From: Oscheius onirici
Taxonomy: Eukaryota > Nematoda > Chromadorea > Rhabditida > Rhabditidae
Reading direction: 5' to 3'
Length of the DNA: 64,000 nt
NCBI GenBank assembly: GCA_932521025.1
Contig: OW051472.1
Span: forward strand, 8,804,001 to 8,868,000
Made by a program: the position numbers and the translations under genes. The notes beneath the pieces were generated by a model that saw only the letters and a program-made list of their open reading frames with translations, did no database searches and was not told the DNA's origin. Positions 1 to 10,625 of the stretch are shown piece by piece; position 1 is the first letter of the stretch, and each line of letters begins with the position of its first letter.

Positions 1-240
1 GTTTTTGCCTTTTCCTTCCAGTTTTATTGGATTTGTGTTTTCGGAGTATACTTATCTGATGTAAAATTTGATGCCGAATCGATTAGACATGGTTTGGAAA
101 CAAAAAAAAATGTGTGTAAAACGTCGAAAACGCGAAAATAAAATTTTTGAGATGAGATCGCGTTGGGACCCGCTGTAATCGTGACGGAACCCGTGCAATT
201 GGTCTCACAGCGATTTTTCGAAGCCGGACACACGCTTTAA
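1..240. repeat. Dispersed repeat copy, partial at window edge
   Basis: The stretch around 45-200 (ATCTGATGTAAAATTTGATG, then a His-less A-rich tract and ATCGTGACGG) recurs with point differences at 51410-51590, and its first part recurs inverted at 51262-51350. No convincing coding sequence is present. It is an interspersed repeat of unknown family; the window edge hides its left end. Confidence 0.7.
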
Positions 241-697
241 AGCGGCGGGGGCGAATCCGACGCACTTCGCGCGGCAATTCAAAATATTTCACTGAAGGAA
301 TCATCAAAAAATGGGATTTATGGCCATTTTTTGTGATTTTCTTCCGAGATTTCACTTCAAAACGAGCATTACATCGATTATCAAACGACAGAACACGAAA
401 AGTGAACATAAACAACAAATGAAAACATAAAAACTCGTGTTTTGCACACAAATGCGAAAAGTGCGTAGTTTCAGGTCATTTTCTTCCATTATCTTTCAGT
501 TTTGCTATAATCAAGCATGTGCGCTGGACCGGTCCGTTTTTCAAATTGGACCGCGCCGGTCCGGTCCGCCTGCCGCCATTCAAAAATTGGACCTTTACCA
601 AAATCTTCATTTTTTCGTCATTTTTAGTAAAAAAAAATGTCACTCTGTTCGCAGTCCTAGACTCTCCAAAACTACCAAAGTCATAAGAAGGTATCGC

Positions 698-741
698 ACT
701 TGCTTTTCCTATTTCGACAAGTCGAAATAGGAAAAGCAAGT
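698..741. repeat. Perfect short inverted repeat
   Basis: Two 21-nt arms (698-718 and 721-741) are exact reverse complements separated by only AA. The arms contain GGAAAAGCAAGT and its complement. A transcript would form a tight hairpin. It lies in gene-free sequence between the edge repeat and the F-box-like gene. Confidence 0.9.
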
Positions 742-844
742 ACAAAAGAGCAACATTCATCGGATCTTCACAAATCTCCCGTAATAATTGCCAATTAGAG
801 CTTCAGACAGACAGACACACAGAGACGAGAGAGCAATTTGAAAT

Positions 845-1110
845 GGACAAGGTTGGCAACGCCCTTCCAAGGCTAAAGTATAAATTCACGACTTCCCTCT
901 GTCACGGAGCCCTAGTCGTGGTTTCCTTCTAATTCCTCCTTTGTTACTCTCCTCCCGGCACTCTCCCTGACCCCCAAAGAAACTACCAAAATTTTAACCC
1001 GCTCCCAAGCCTAATTTCAAAGTGTAGTACCGGAACAGGTCGCCCGGCCCTAGCTTTAGTGAGTCTCAGTCCAACTGTCCCTTCCCTTCTCCCCTTGTCA
1101 TTCTGTTCCA
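845..1110. repeat. Dispersed repeat, inverted copy at 31.4-31.7 kb
   Basis: The sequence from about 845 to 1110 reappears as a diverged reverse complement at 31395-31690, inside the last large intron of the GPCR gene. Shared blocks include GGCAACGCCCTTCCA, TCACGGAGCCCT and AACTACCAAAATT. No coding capacity was recognised, so it is likely a non-autonomous element. Confidence 0.8.
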
Positions 1111-1639
1111 GTCACAGTCCCTCTAAGAGAGTGTCAGAATCCAGATGGCTTTGTTGTTTTCGATACGGACTAGTGCCAGCTGATGTGATCCTGAGATTGC
1201 GGGAGATCTCGTCGATGGTGATGGCGGTTGTACCACGAGTGTGGATGTCCCAAGGAAGGATATCCATGCTTGTACGCATGTAATCTGACCACCTCTATTT
1301 TGTGTCTCGGTTTACAGACCGGCAATCTGAAAAACCAAGCCACCCACCTGTCCATCCCTCCACGGCGTTTAACGATAATACAAATCGCGTGCTATCTTTT
1401 TTTGCACCATTCGAGGGAATTTTGTGAGAAATGCTACCACGCCCGTTTTGCAAAATATTTAGCCTTGTCAGTTTTCCACTTGATCGATGGTACTCCGAAG
1501 CAAGATGTAATAAGTTGTAACTTGCCGAGTGATTAGGCATTTTGCAGTGAACGCGTTTTGTTCTTCCTGTGATAGTGAGGTTGAAAAAATAGTGAGTGAC
1601 AACTGGCAGCATAAGCTACCGAATAGGAGTATTAACATT

Positions 1640-3096
1640 TTATTGTAACAGTGCGTTAGAATGATAAACACGTGAAGGATCTTTAGGCAGCTGGCGATAT
1701 TCCCATAAGAGTTCGCCAAAAGCAATGGGATCGATCATTGAGTCCGGATCTCCGGGATAAGAGGAATAATCGAAAGGAGCAGAAGAGATATACTCTTCCT
1801 GATCAGTTTGGATCAAATCAGATAGAGAGCAAATATTGGTGAAAATCCGGATGACTTTTTCCTCGGAAGTATGCGGATAAGATAAAATGAGATACACACC
1901 ATCCGGATTGGGTACAAAAATTAGTCGGCCCCGCATAGTTGAGATAGCCGTAGATCCACTAGAAGCTGTAATTCTCCTAAGCTGCTCTCCATCAAGTTGG
2001 GTCATCAGAGTTATTTTAATAGCTTTTACAGTCGGCCAATTACCTGCATTCCACATCTGAAAATTCTTCTGTGTTTATTATCACCTAGGGCTGTACAGTC
2101 TCAAAAATTAAACGTATTGACTTTTTGAACTCACATTCACGATTTTCACAACGTCTTCCCCAGTCATCCAGTTGCCGAGACCTTCCGCTGAACTGAGGAA
2201 TTCTGACAGAGTTAGAGACTTTGATGGAAGAGCAAAACGTCTGAAAACGATGAACCTGGGTTTCTGAACTAGCAAATAGTGATAAAAAAAATGCTCAAAC
2301 CAGGTCCTGTTGAAGATTCCAATTCAGTTTGAAGGAGTCCCATTCAAACTTGAGCCAACGCACATTTCTCATCCACGGCTTCGGTTCCAGCTTTTGACCT
2401 TCATTCACACAAATATCTGCCTTGAGGAACGGATATCTCATTTGATCGAAAAGAGTATGACTATGCTCTGCATACCTCTCTCTTGCAAAGCCTCTATGCC
2501 ACAGAGAGAATGTAAACGGAACAATTGTTGAGTGGTCAGTTATGGTCACGATTTTGAGTGGCCCATTATACGTGTCTGTCAGAAGATAGCGATCGTTTCT
2601 CCCGTAATTCAATATTTCACCTTCCTGAGTGTATGTTAAGATGTGTAAAACTCTAAACCCACTAAGTGAAACAAAGTAGAGTTTTTGATCCTAATTTGGA
2701 AAGTAGCAAGTTTGGCAATCAGCAGCTTATGAATCGGTTTTGAGATACGCAAAAATCGAGCAAATGTGATAGGATGCATCTAAAATGGGCCATCTTATAT
2801 TTAACCACATCGCTCACCTTGGAGATAATCATTAGCAGATCTATGTAACCAATGAAATCGAATGAGATGGGCTCTGGTAGAGCGCGAGAGTAGAGTGATC
2901 TTGAATCCAAAACCTTTAGATACTGCCTTTCCATTTCTTGGTCCCAGCAACCGGCCGCGTGACTTGGAAGATATTTTGGAAGTTCGATTATGAACTGCTT
3001 GAGATAATTTCTCTTCCTCTTGAACTCTTCGTCGCTCAGCTGCAAAATAAGATAATCTTCCAGTTCTACGATAAACAAACTTGGTATACGTGCCAA
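1640..3096 (-). CDS. F-box-associated (FBA_2-like) nematode protein, multi-exon
   Basis: At least four exons are read on the minus strand: about 3096-2815, 2626-2301, 2263-2138 and 2056-1640 (stop). Intron phases agree when the second-to-last exon begins at the acceptor TAGTTCAG near 2264. The C-terminal half has the pattern of nematode F-box-associated domains: a polar strand, then WMTGEDVVKIVNMWNAG and VKAIKITL, then a strand with RGRLIFVPNPDG. In worm F-box proteins this region follows an N-terminal F-box and is thought to bind ubiquitination substrates. I could not identify a clear F-box in the N-terminal exon (RIPSLFIVELEDYLIL), so the 5' end is uncertain and may lie further upstream. 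It stands alone between repeats. Family assignment is by pattern only. Confidence 0.6.
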
Positions 3097-3249
3097 TCGC
3101 TGTCAGTTAGGAACTGTTCCGGAAAAGACCTTTGTCGTCCGGTCTCGGAGTTTTCCATGGTTGCGGAATGAGAAGACTGATGACTGGCAATGGTTTATTG
3201 TTCCTAGAGAAATCGATACACACTTGCTTTCGTGTTGCTTTTTTCGGTA

Positions 3250-3450
3250 TTGATTTAGTTTGTGCACCAGACCGCTTCGACGGCGTCGTCGCGTCACAGT
3301 TTTCTATCGGTTCTATATATATAATTCCAAAGCTTCCTGCTTGGTTAGTCTGTAAAAAAAACTCCTATCTAATCCTGACAATTTCTAACTTGTCACGACG
3401 AATCTCTTTACCATGGACAGGCAGACAGTAAACTACAGACACTATAACTT
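3250..3450 (-). repeat. Diverged copy of the 18.6/37.0 kb dispersed repeat
   Basis: Read on the minus strand this resembles 18633-18880 and 36995-37240: CCATGG with flanking polar sequence, then TCGTGACAAGTTAGAAATTG-like and TACAGAC blocks. It is an old, degraded member. The open frames across it are not supported as genes. Confidence 0.55.
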
Positions 3451-3699
3451 TTTAATAGTTCAGAAGGATAGCCAGGGCTAAAATTAGACATTCCTTGTCT
3501 TTGCCTATTACCCTGTTCTGTCGAGATTTCAAAGTCCTAGACTCTTGTGCATGATTCTCTTTTCACTCCGTCTAGATTCAATTCAATTTATTACGATTTC
3601 AACGCGTTCTCGTGTTGTAGTCTATGCCTGTTCCATTGGGCACTCGCCTTTTCAGCGTCGTATGATGAGAAAGATGATCGGAGTCACTCTGGCGGATTT

Positions 3700-5150
3700 T
3701 TAGATTTATTTAGATTTATTCACAATAATCATGTATTTTCTACATGTCGTGACATGTTAGCTCTCCAGGAATCGGGACTTGACCTAGCCACTCTCGGCCA
3801 AACTTCTCCCATCGAATCTACTAACTCGCTTCTCCATCTAGCCTTTGGTCTCCCAGCCATTCTTCTTCGTCTCCACGGCCTCCATTCGACGATGAGTTTT
3901 GTCCATCTGTCATCTGGCATATTTGCCACTTTTCTAGCCCAGTTCCACTTCCTTATAGCGAATTCTTTCCTTATGTCGGGTAGTTTGACCGTCCCTTCTA
4001 GCCATTCGTTGGTTCTTCTGTCTAACAACGTCACTCTTATCTTTGTTAGCTATCGGTCGGTAGTTACAGATGTCCAGAGGGTCTCCTTTCTTGAATATGA
4101 GAGATATCGTTGAATCAGTAAGCTCGTCTGGTAAAGTTTCGTTCTCAAGGATTCCGTTGTAAATGTCGGCAAGAGGTCCGGATAAGAGTTCTTTGCACAA
4201 GAGCAACATATCTGTGCTTACTCGATCTTGGCCAGGAGCTTTGCCAAACTTCAATCTCGATATAGCCTTTTCAACTTCACTTTTCAGGATAGGCAGGACT
4301 GGCTCATCATTTTGTAGTGGAGGTAAATGAGCGACGACACGGGACCGATATAGCTCATTGTAGAATGTCCTTTACGACAGAACGGACATCGTTGGGGCAA
4401 GATATAATTCCTCCATTTGCACTTGATAGTTGCGTCAGGGCTGTTTTTGCAATTGTGTTCTCTCGCAAGGCCTTTTGTAAGCTATGTCCTTGTGAAAGTG
4501 CTTTTTTTCAGCCGCCAGTGATGTTTGACTCTGATATCATCTTTGAGAGATTCATGTAGGAGTCTGTTGACCAAACTGAACTCAATCCGGTTGCTTCTTG
4601 TTCCCGGTCGACTTTAGAGCTCATGTCTCTTCTGGAGCAATTGTTGTGTTCTTGGAGAGAAGTGTTGGACTTTTACGACTGGAACTGAAGCAACTGCGTG
4701 TGAAGAAGTTCGCGCAACTGGTCGTATGAGTTCACATTCCGTTGTTGTAGCATATCTTCAGCAGCGAAACGAAATAGTGGCCTGCTTAGTCGTACCTTCT
4801 GGTTATGGGACCGGTCTGGATAGTGCTTTCTGGTAGGAAGACGTAACTTTGCTAGCAGCATGCGGTGATCACTGTTGAAGTTCAGCCTTCCCATTATGTC
4901 AACATTGGTGAAAATGTTTGGGTTTGAGCTCAGAATAAAGTCAATGGCATTTTTAGTTTCCATGTTGGGTGAGATCCAAGTCCATTTCCTTGACGCCCTC
5001 TTTTCAAATCTGGTGTTCATTACGTACAGTTCGTTTTCAGAGCAGAACTCGGTCAAAATTTCTCCTCGATCGTTACAAGACGGACGTCAGTCCGGAGAGT
5101 GTGGCAGTTCAAGGTTCCAATCCTGAGGCTGAGCATGGTAGACAGGTTTA
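3700..5150 (-). mobile_element. Internally deleted non-LTR retrotransposon (RTE-like LINE)
   Basis: Reading on the minus strand from 5150 to 3700 one meets, in order: an endonuclease N-terminus (RIGTLNCHTL, near 5130); a jump to an endonuclease C-terminal part (ENELYVMNTRF at about 5040, SDHRML near 4870 with the family's catalytic histidine); a reverse-transcriptase N-terminal block (GKAPGQDRVSTDMLL at about 4240, then CNYRP near 4070); then directly the 3'-terminal region (DRRTNEWLEGT at 4030, RWTKLIVEWRPW at about 3900, ending by 3729). The core of the endonuclease and the whole polymerase palm are missing, and frames shift at the junction near 4050. It is a dead or non-autonomous relic. 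Clade is inferred from domain order only. Confidence 0.8.
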
Positions 5151-5465
5151 ACTAGTCGATTGTCCAGGCGACGACTAGCAGATAGGAGAACCAACGAATG
5201 GCTGTCAGAAAAATACGAGATATCAGGAAGAGTTGGGCGATAAAGAAGTGGAACTGGGCCAAATGTATTGCCATAGGAGCCAACGACAAATGGACCAGAA
5301 AAATTCTGGAATGGCGTCCATGGAGCAAAACACGGAGTCCAGGACGGCCCAAACCTAGATGGATTTTCTGATTTTGTCGAGGCATTCGGGGAACGATGGA
5401 TGGCCATGGCTGCGACTGACCCCCAAAACTGGAGTCGAGCTATGATGGCTCATGTGAGTACATTG
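5150..5465 (+). mobile_element. 3'-end fragment of a LINE, opposite orientation
   Basis: Plus-strand translation across frames gives DRRTNEW, IKKWNWAK, KWTRKILEWRPW and GRPKPRW, the same carboxy-terminal signatures as the element at 3700-4030 but inverted. Stops and frame changes break the reading, for example after the GRPKPRW block near 5365. It is a truncated copy; small frameshifts show it is not functional. Confidence 0.7.
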
Positions 5466-5960
5466 ATAAGCTAATAAACTGTAAACTGTAGGTCTCACTG
5501 CTCGCCAAGGTCTCCATTATAGTACTCGCCTTGTCCACGTATTGTGCGCTACTTTCCTCACAAATTTCCATTTCCTTTTAGCCCATCTCTTCCGGATGTC
5601 TGTGGCACTCGTTGTTTCCATGAGTCAGTCGTTTGTCCTCCTATCTGGCATTGTAACGCCAACGAACTTTCGAAGCATCTCCCTTGAGCGATTACCAGTC
5701 TTGTACTATCTCTTCTCGGAGTGTCCAGGTCTCGCTCGCGTACAATAAGGCAGGTTCAATACTTTTGTATCGTATTTCCTTTTGGAGATGTTTCAACAAA
5801 TTCCATCAACTCTTAACCAGTAGGACCGTCTCCATCCGACACAAAAGGAAAGTCCGTCTAGATACGACAGCTAAAGGGATAACAGATAACATTCCAATTC
5901 AAAACAGTCGTTTCGAAGGAGCTTTATTGACTAGTAGTTTTGTAAGTGAAATTGTGGAAT
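5466..5960 (-). mobile_element. Degenerate LINE fragment
   Basis: Minus-strand translation shows PALLYASETWTL around 5740-5700 followed by a degraded DRRTND block near 5620. These are typical of the region after the polymerase in nematode LINEs. Several stops interrupt it. It makes a head-to-tail nest with the two neighbouring fragments. Confidence 0.6.
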
Positions 5961-6157
5961 CAAAACTACCTAAAGGGAATATCCGGTTTTGACCACGATG
6001 CTGCGGAAAATGGACATTTGAAAAATACGCAATGTCAGCTACCGTAACTGCAAATTGATGCAAATAAACTTAAGAATATAATTCTTCTATCCGTTATCCA
6101 GTTCTTTCCCCAAAAGTATTATTCGAGAAAACCTCAACTATTTTTTAACGTCCGAAT

Positions 6158-9100
6158 ATGAAATCTATGTTTATATTGGCCGTCTCTCTAGCAGTCATAA
6201 TCAGGTTTGAAAACAGTGCGAGAAATATAGACTTATAGCCAGAAAAATGTGATTGTCATCATAACCGATGATCAAGACATCGAGTTAGGATCTATGAAGT
6301 ACATGCCGAAAACCTGGAAGCTGATGAAGGAACGGGGAGTCGAGTTTACTAGCGGGTACTCTGGATAAATTCAGTTGAAACAAAGCTTTCAGATTTGTCA
6401 CAACGCCAATTTGTTGTCCCAGTCGGACATCTATCCTCACTTCCATGTTTGTTCACAATCACAACGTACAGGTCAGTATGTTTTCTTCTTCGTGCCCAGT
6501 TCATTGCTGGTCTCAACGAGGGCTAGTTTGAGCTATTTTTTGCAAATTACAGAGAAAGACAAGCTAAAAAGCAGAGGCATTTATAAGCAAAAGGAGAGGG
6601 TAATTTATACAAGAGAAAAACAGTGCCAAAACGTTCAAAAAGGCAAAGATACGGTGGGAATTTGAACGTAGAAAATCCTAAAACAGGCTAAACTTTTGTT
6701 GTTCTAAAAAACACCAAATTTTACAGACAAACAACGGCAACTGTTCGGGAACAGAATGGAGGTACAATAACCCCTAACATTATCACCAACGTTTAGGGAG
6801 AAGCACGAGCCTCGCGCTCTTCCAGTTTGGATGAAAAAGGCTGGATATCGGACAAGCTATGTAGGAAAGTATCTGAATGAGTACGAGGGAGCATATACGC
6901 CTCCGGGATGGGATCATTGGTTGGGTCTAGTCAAGAACAGCAAGTTTTACAACTATACAGTCAATTGGAACGGGGAGAGGATCCGTCATGGCTCGGACTA
7001 TGAAGCGGACTATTTCACCGACGTCGTCACAAACAGAACCCTTGACTTTTTATCGGAACATCTTCGCATCCGCTCTTGGCAACCCTTTTTGGCAGTTTTA
7101 GCCTATCCGGCTCCTCACGGCCCTGAAGATCCAGCACCACCATACAGTAATCTTTTCGAGGAAGTCCAGACTCATCGGTGAGTATCGGTAGATGCAATCA
7201 GGAGAATGTTCAGAACAGATTCCTGGAATTGGGCTCCGAATCCTGACAAGCAGTGGCTGCTTCAGCGGACTGGAAAAATGTCTACGGCTCACGTCGCGTT
7301 TACAGATCTCTTGCACAGACGACGTCTACAAACTCTTCAAAGTGTCGATGAGGGAGTCCACAGAGTAAGAGACGATTCTTTTTTCCCTCTATAGTTTGTT
7401 CGGTTCGGCGGTAAACCGAAGCTCTCTGTTTGTGGAGGGACCCATCTCTGTAACTTTGCAGAACATCCATTCGTTGGCTTCCGCAACGAACAATAATCTA
7501 CCGTATTAAATCTATTAGAAGACCCCTCTTTCGTAAGAAAAAAAAACATCACAAAGTTAGGAAATGGTGTCTTGACCTCGAAAATCGCGAATACGTAATT
7601 GCGTATTTCTTACGTAAAGGGGGTGCTTCAAATAGAGGTAATACGGTAGTCTCTCCTTTTTTCAGTTGTTTTCTCTTCTTCGCGACTACAACCAACTTTC
7701 TTCCACTTACGTAATCTATACCTCGGATCACGGCTATCACCTCGGCCAATTTGGCCTGATCAAGGGAAAGAGCATGCCCTACGAATTTGACATCCGTGTT
7801 CCTTTCTTCCTCAGAGGACCAGGCGTTCCGAGAAACTTGGAGTGAGTGCTTGCAATACCCAGAACACACAAAAAATCAGATTACATCAACCTGTGACCAA
7901 TCTGGACATTATGCCGACTTGTTTGCAAATAGCTGGGGTGAAACAGCCTGATCATCTGGATGGGAGAAGTCTTTTGGAACTCCTGAAACTGGTGAAAGGT
8001 TGGTGATGGATTTGCTCAAAACGGAGAGTTTAGAAGACGGGAATCCGAGTAAGCTGCAGCCTTGGAGGGAGACTGTTCTCATCGAAAGAGGGTCGGTTGT
8101 TTTATGTATTTTTTAGCTTCCTTCTCTTCAGAAAAATGCCAAAATTGAAGAAGATTCGCGAGCGTTTCCTGAACCAGAAAGAACGATACAGTAAGGAGAT
8201 GAGACTACGAGCCGAATGTTCCAAACCAGAATGGCAAACGCCATGTGGGTCGGGACAGGTTGCTCTGACTTTCTCCAAAAAAATACGAGTTTGTTCAGAC
8301 GTGGCGCTGTTACCTATCAGTCTCGGGTAAATGGAGAATTTACAAGTGTAGACAGAACAGACAAGACTGCGATTGTGACCAAAGTAGACCGAAAAGGGAT
8401 GTGGAGGATCAGGAGAAGGTAGTTGACGAGTTCCTGTTGGAAAGATACCAGGAGAATTTGAAGAAGAGTCAGCAATGGTTCCAAGGAAATCTAGGTGTCC
8501 CGAAGAGTGGGAGAGTATGTTTGGAAAAATTCTTTTGACCGTTTTGTTCAGAGCCGACGAGAATTGAAGAGCTGTAGCTGTAAAAACAGCACCCTCCATC
8601 CACTGTAAGTCTTTTTTTCCAGGCAGAAAGCCCCATTTCAATTCTTACATTATATTGTAAAACTATTAAGTAACAAAATTGCAAAACGTCGAAAATATTG
8701 AAAGTACCGCCTTTCGAAAACTTGTGCATCCAATTTTCGGACGAATCTAGTAACTTTTTCAGAGAAATTGTACTTTTGTTCAGGAAGGTTGAAGACCTGG
8801 TAATCGAAGACGACTCGCCGTTGTATGACCTGTCTCCCAACAAGAAGACTCGTCATCATCCTGACGGTTGGTGTGGTCAGCCGCAGATGAACTGCTTCTC
8901 TCACAATGCAGATCACTGGAGAACACCTCCCCGATGGCCCGAAGAGTACGGAGAATTCTGTTTCTGTCAGAACAGTAACAAGTAGGAAAATCTTCTGGAA
9001 GAGTCTATTATCTTACAGCAATACCTATTGGTGTCTTCGTACAGTCAACGACAGTCAGAACACTCTGTATTGCGAGTTTGTCACAAATTTTATCAGTTTT

Positions 9101-9318
9101 TATGATCTCAACGAGGATCCGTACCAGGTAGTTTTTTCTCTTTCCAACATAACATTTTTGTGCAGTTGACCAACAAGATTTACTCTTTGGAAATGGGAGA
9201 ATTGGAAGATCTAAGCGAAAGACTGCGTCTTCTAAGAACCTGTCAAGGCGAGAGATGCGATCAGTTGTCCCGATCCGACTGGAAGAATCATATGGAAGAG
9301 AAGGATCTCAGACGATAG
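6158..9318 (+). CDS. sul-1: Extracellular heparan-sulfate 6-O-endosulfatase (Sulf type)
   Basis: A complete multi-exon gene. The first exon (6158-6204) encodes a hydrophobic signal peptide, [15 protein letters not shown], followed by a 34-nt intron. The catalytic domain opens with [10 protein letters not shown] (metal-binding aspartates) and carries CCPSR near 6410, where the second cysteine of the CxPSR motif would become formylglycine. Later Sulf blocks are [27 protein letters not shown]-like (here [14 protein letters not shown]) near 7770, and PFFLRGPG. The C-terminal Sulf-specific part is present: [16 protein letters not shown] near 8900, [10 protein letters not shown] near 9030, and a final exon with [10 protein letters not shown] and LRTCQGERC, ending TAG at 9316-9318. 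Sulf enzymes trim 6-O-sulfates from heparan sulfate at the cell surface and so tune growth-factor signalling. About a dozen exons with tiny introns are in phase; a 36-nt intron in the exon near 8000 must be removed to avoid a stop. The hydrophilic middle domain looks short compared with vertebrates. Its 3' end is duplicated at 11.85 kb. Confidence 0.92.
7560..7660. repeat. MITE fragment with TACGTAATTGCGTA core
   Basis: It lies in the intron between two sulfatase exons. It shares TACGTAATTGCGTATTTCTT and GGGGGTGCTTC with the right half of the palindromic element at 20346-20582, so it is a one-armed relic of the same family. Confidence 0.7.
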
Positions 9319-9738
9319 CTTTACTCTAACCAATTTTGGTGCTATAAAAAAATTATGCCTTTGCTCTCCTTTTATGTGAAAATTTACGTTTACGTGTTTT
9401 ACGTGGCGAATTATTAGGGCGCGTCAGAAGTCGTGTCCCGTAGTACTACAGCTACCCTTCAAATTGATCGGATCAGTCCAGGATTGTTCTTGGGGGTAGT
9501 CGACCTTGAAAAAAAAATATTGAGAGCTTTTGGATCAATTTGGATTTTGGGATCAAGGGTTACGGTAGCTTTGAAAATCGGACCAAAAACGTATTTTCAC
9601 GATAACTTTTTGAGGTTAGGAGATACAAAAAAATGGTCAACTACAAAAAAAATCACCTCATCGAGACGCATCTTTCTTTTTTTTTGAAAAACGTATTTTA
9701 CTCTTTCGCGCAAAAAGTTATTCGACTTTCCATTTTTC

Positions 9739-9815
9739 GACAAAATGGCGCAGTGCCAGTGCGTTAACAGCGCTGGAGCGACCAGGGTTCGAGTCCGCTG
9801 AGAGGAACTTTTTTT
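9739..9815 (+). other. tRNA-like Pol III promoter block, left arm
   Basis: An A-box-like TGGCGCAGTGC (9746-9756) is followed 30 nt later by a perfect B box GGTTCGAGTCC (9786-9796) and a T-run terminator at about 9809. Spacing is that of a tRNA gene. I could not fold a full cloverleaf with a paired acceptor stem and do not call it a functional tRNA; it looks tRNA-derived, as in SINEs. Confidence 0.65.
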
Positions 9816-10061
9816 GTTTTTTAACAGTAGAATTTTACTGGGCTAAATATCACCCCTGTAAATTATCAGCTTGATTTTTTTTTTTTAGTTTTCTCAAATA
9901 TGCAGTTTTGATCGCCGAAAATCACTATGTGGGGGAGTACATGGACGAAATTTGGGACGCAAAATCGTTCCCTAGCCTTTATTTCAAAACATACGGAGCT
10001 AATATTTTGCAGGGGTGATATTTATCCCAGTAAAATGCTACTGTTAAAAAACAAAATAAAT

Positions 10062-10130
10062 TCCTCTCAGCGGACTCGAACCCTGGTCGCTCCAGCGTGG
10101 TGAACCCACAGGCACTGCGCCATTTTGTCG
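10062..10130 (-). other. tRNA-like Pol III promoter block, right arm
   Basis: Mirror copy of the left-arm block. On the minus strand the A-box-like TGGCGCAGTGC is at 10122-10112 and the perfect B box GGTTCGAGTCC at 10082-10072. The sequence between the boxes differs from the left arm (GGGTTCACCACGC instead of CGTTAACAGCGC), so the arms have diverged exactly where an anticodon arm would be. The two promoters face inward. Confidence 0.65.
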
Positions 10131-10625
10131 AAAAATGGAATGTCGAATAACTTTTTGCGCGAAAGAGTAAAATACGTTTTTCAAAAAAAAAAAAAAAGAA
10201 AGATGCGTTTCGATGAGGTGATTCTTTTTGTAGTTGACCATTTTTTTGTATCTCCTAACCTCAAAAAGTTATCGTGAAAATACGTTTTTGGTCCAAAATC
10301 CAAACTGTCCCAAAAGCTCTCAATATTTTTTTTCGAGGTCGACTACCCCCAGGAACAAGGAACAGGAACAAGGAACCTGGACCGATCCGATCAATTTGAA
10401 GGGTAGCTGTAGTACTACGGGACACGACTTCTGACGCGCCCTAATATAACCAATGATTTTTACAACGTACAGTCAAGACAGAAAAGAACCCTAAAGTTAT
10501 AGCAAAAACCAAATTTCTCCGAGACTTACAATTAGTCTTCTCTTAAAAAACGTGTCAAGATGTCCTGTGAAAACCTGTAATGTTTAATCTTCCTCCTGTG
10601 TTTATAAGAAGCAACTTCCTAGTAG

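Larger units (their letters stand above)
240..1639. other. Gene-free stretch with repeats
   Basis: No exon chain with splice sites could be supported. It holds the hairpin at 698-741, a GGACCGGTCCG-rich patch at 530-600 and the dispersed repeat at 845-1110. The remaining short open frames look like chance. Confidence 0.5.
9417..10441. mobile_element. 1.0-kb foldback element with about 440-nt inverted arms, TA-flanked
   Basis: The ends are GGGCGCGTCAGAAGTCGTGT and its complement, flanked by TA on both sides (9415-9416 and 10442-10443). This is consistent with a Tc1/mariner-style target duplication, although TTA/TAA also extends the palindrome. The arms (9417 to about 9858, and about 10010 to 10441) are near-identical reverse complements; the loop is about 150 nt. 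The right arm has a small AGGAACA tandem insert near 10350-10378. Each arm carries a tRNA-like block (listed separately). No transposase is encoded. It sits directly after the sulfatase 3' end. Confidence 0.9.

Noticed and set aside
4317-4559. Plus-strand open frame over the LINE
   Set aside because: Antisense to the LINE relic and unlike any protein.
9739-10130. Two functional tRNA genes
   Set aside because: A and B boxes are good, but I could not pair an acceptor stem or a normal anticodon arm; treated as tRNA-derived repeats.
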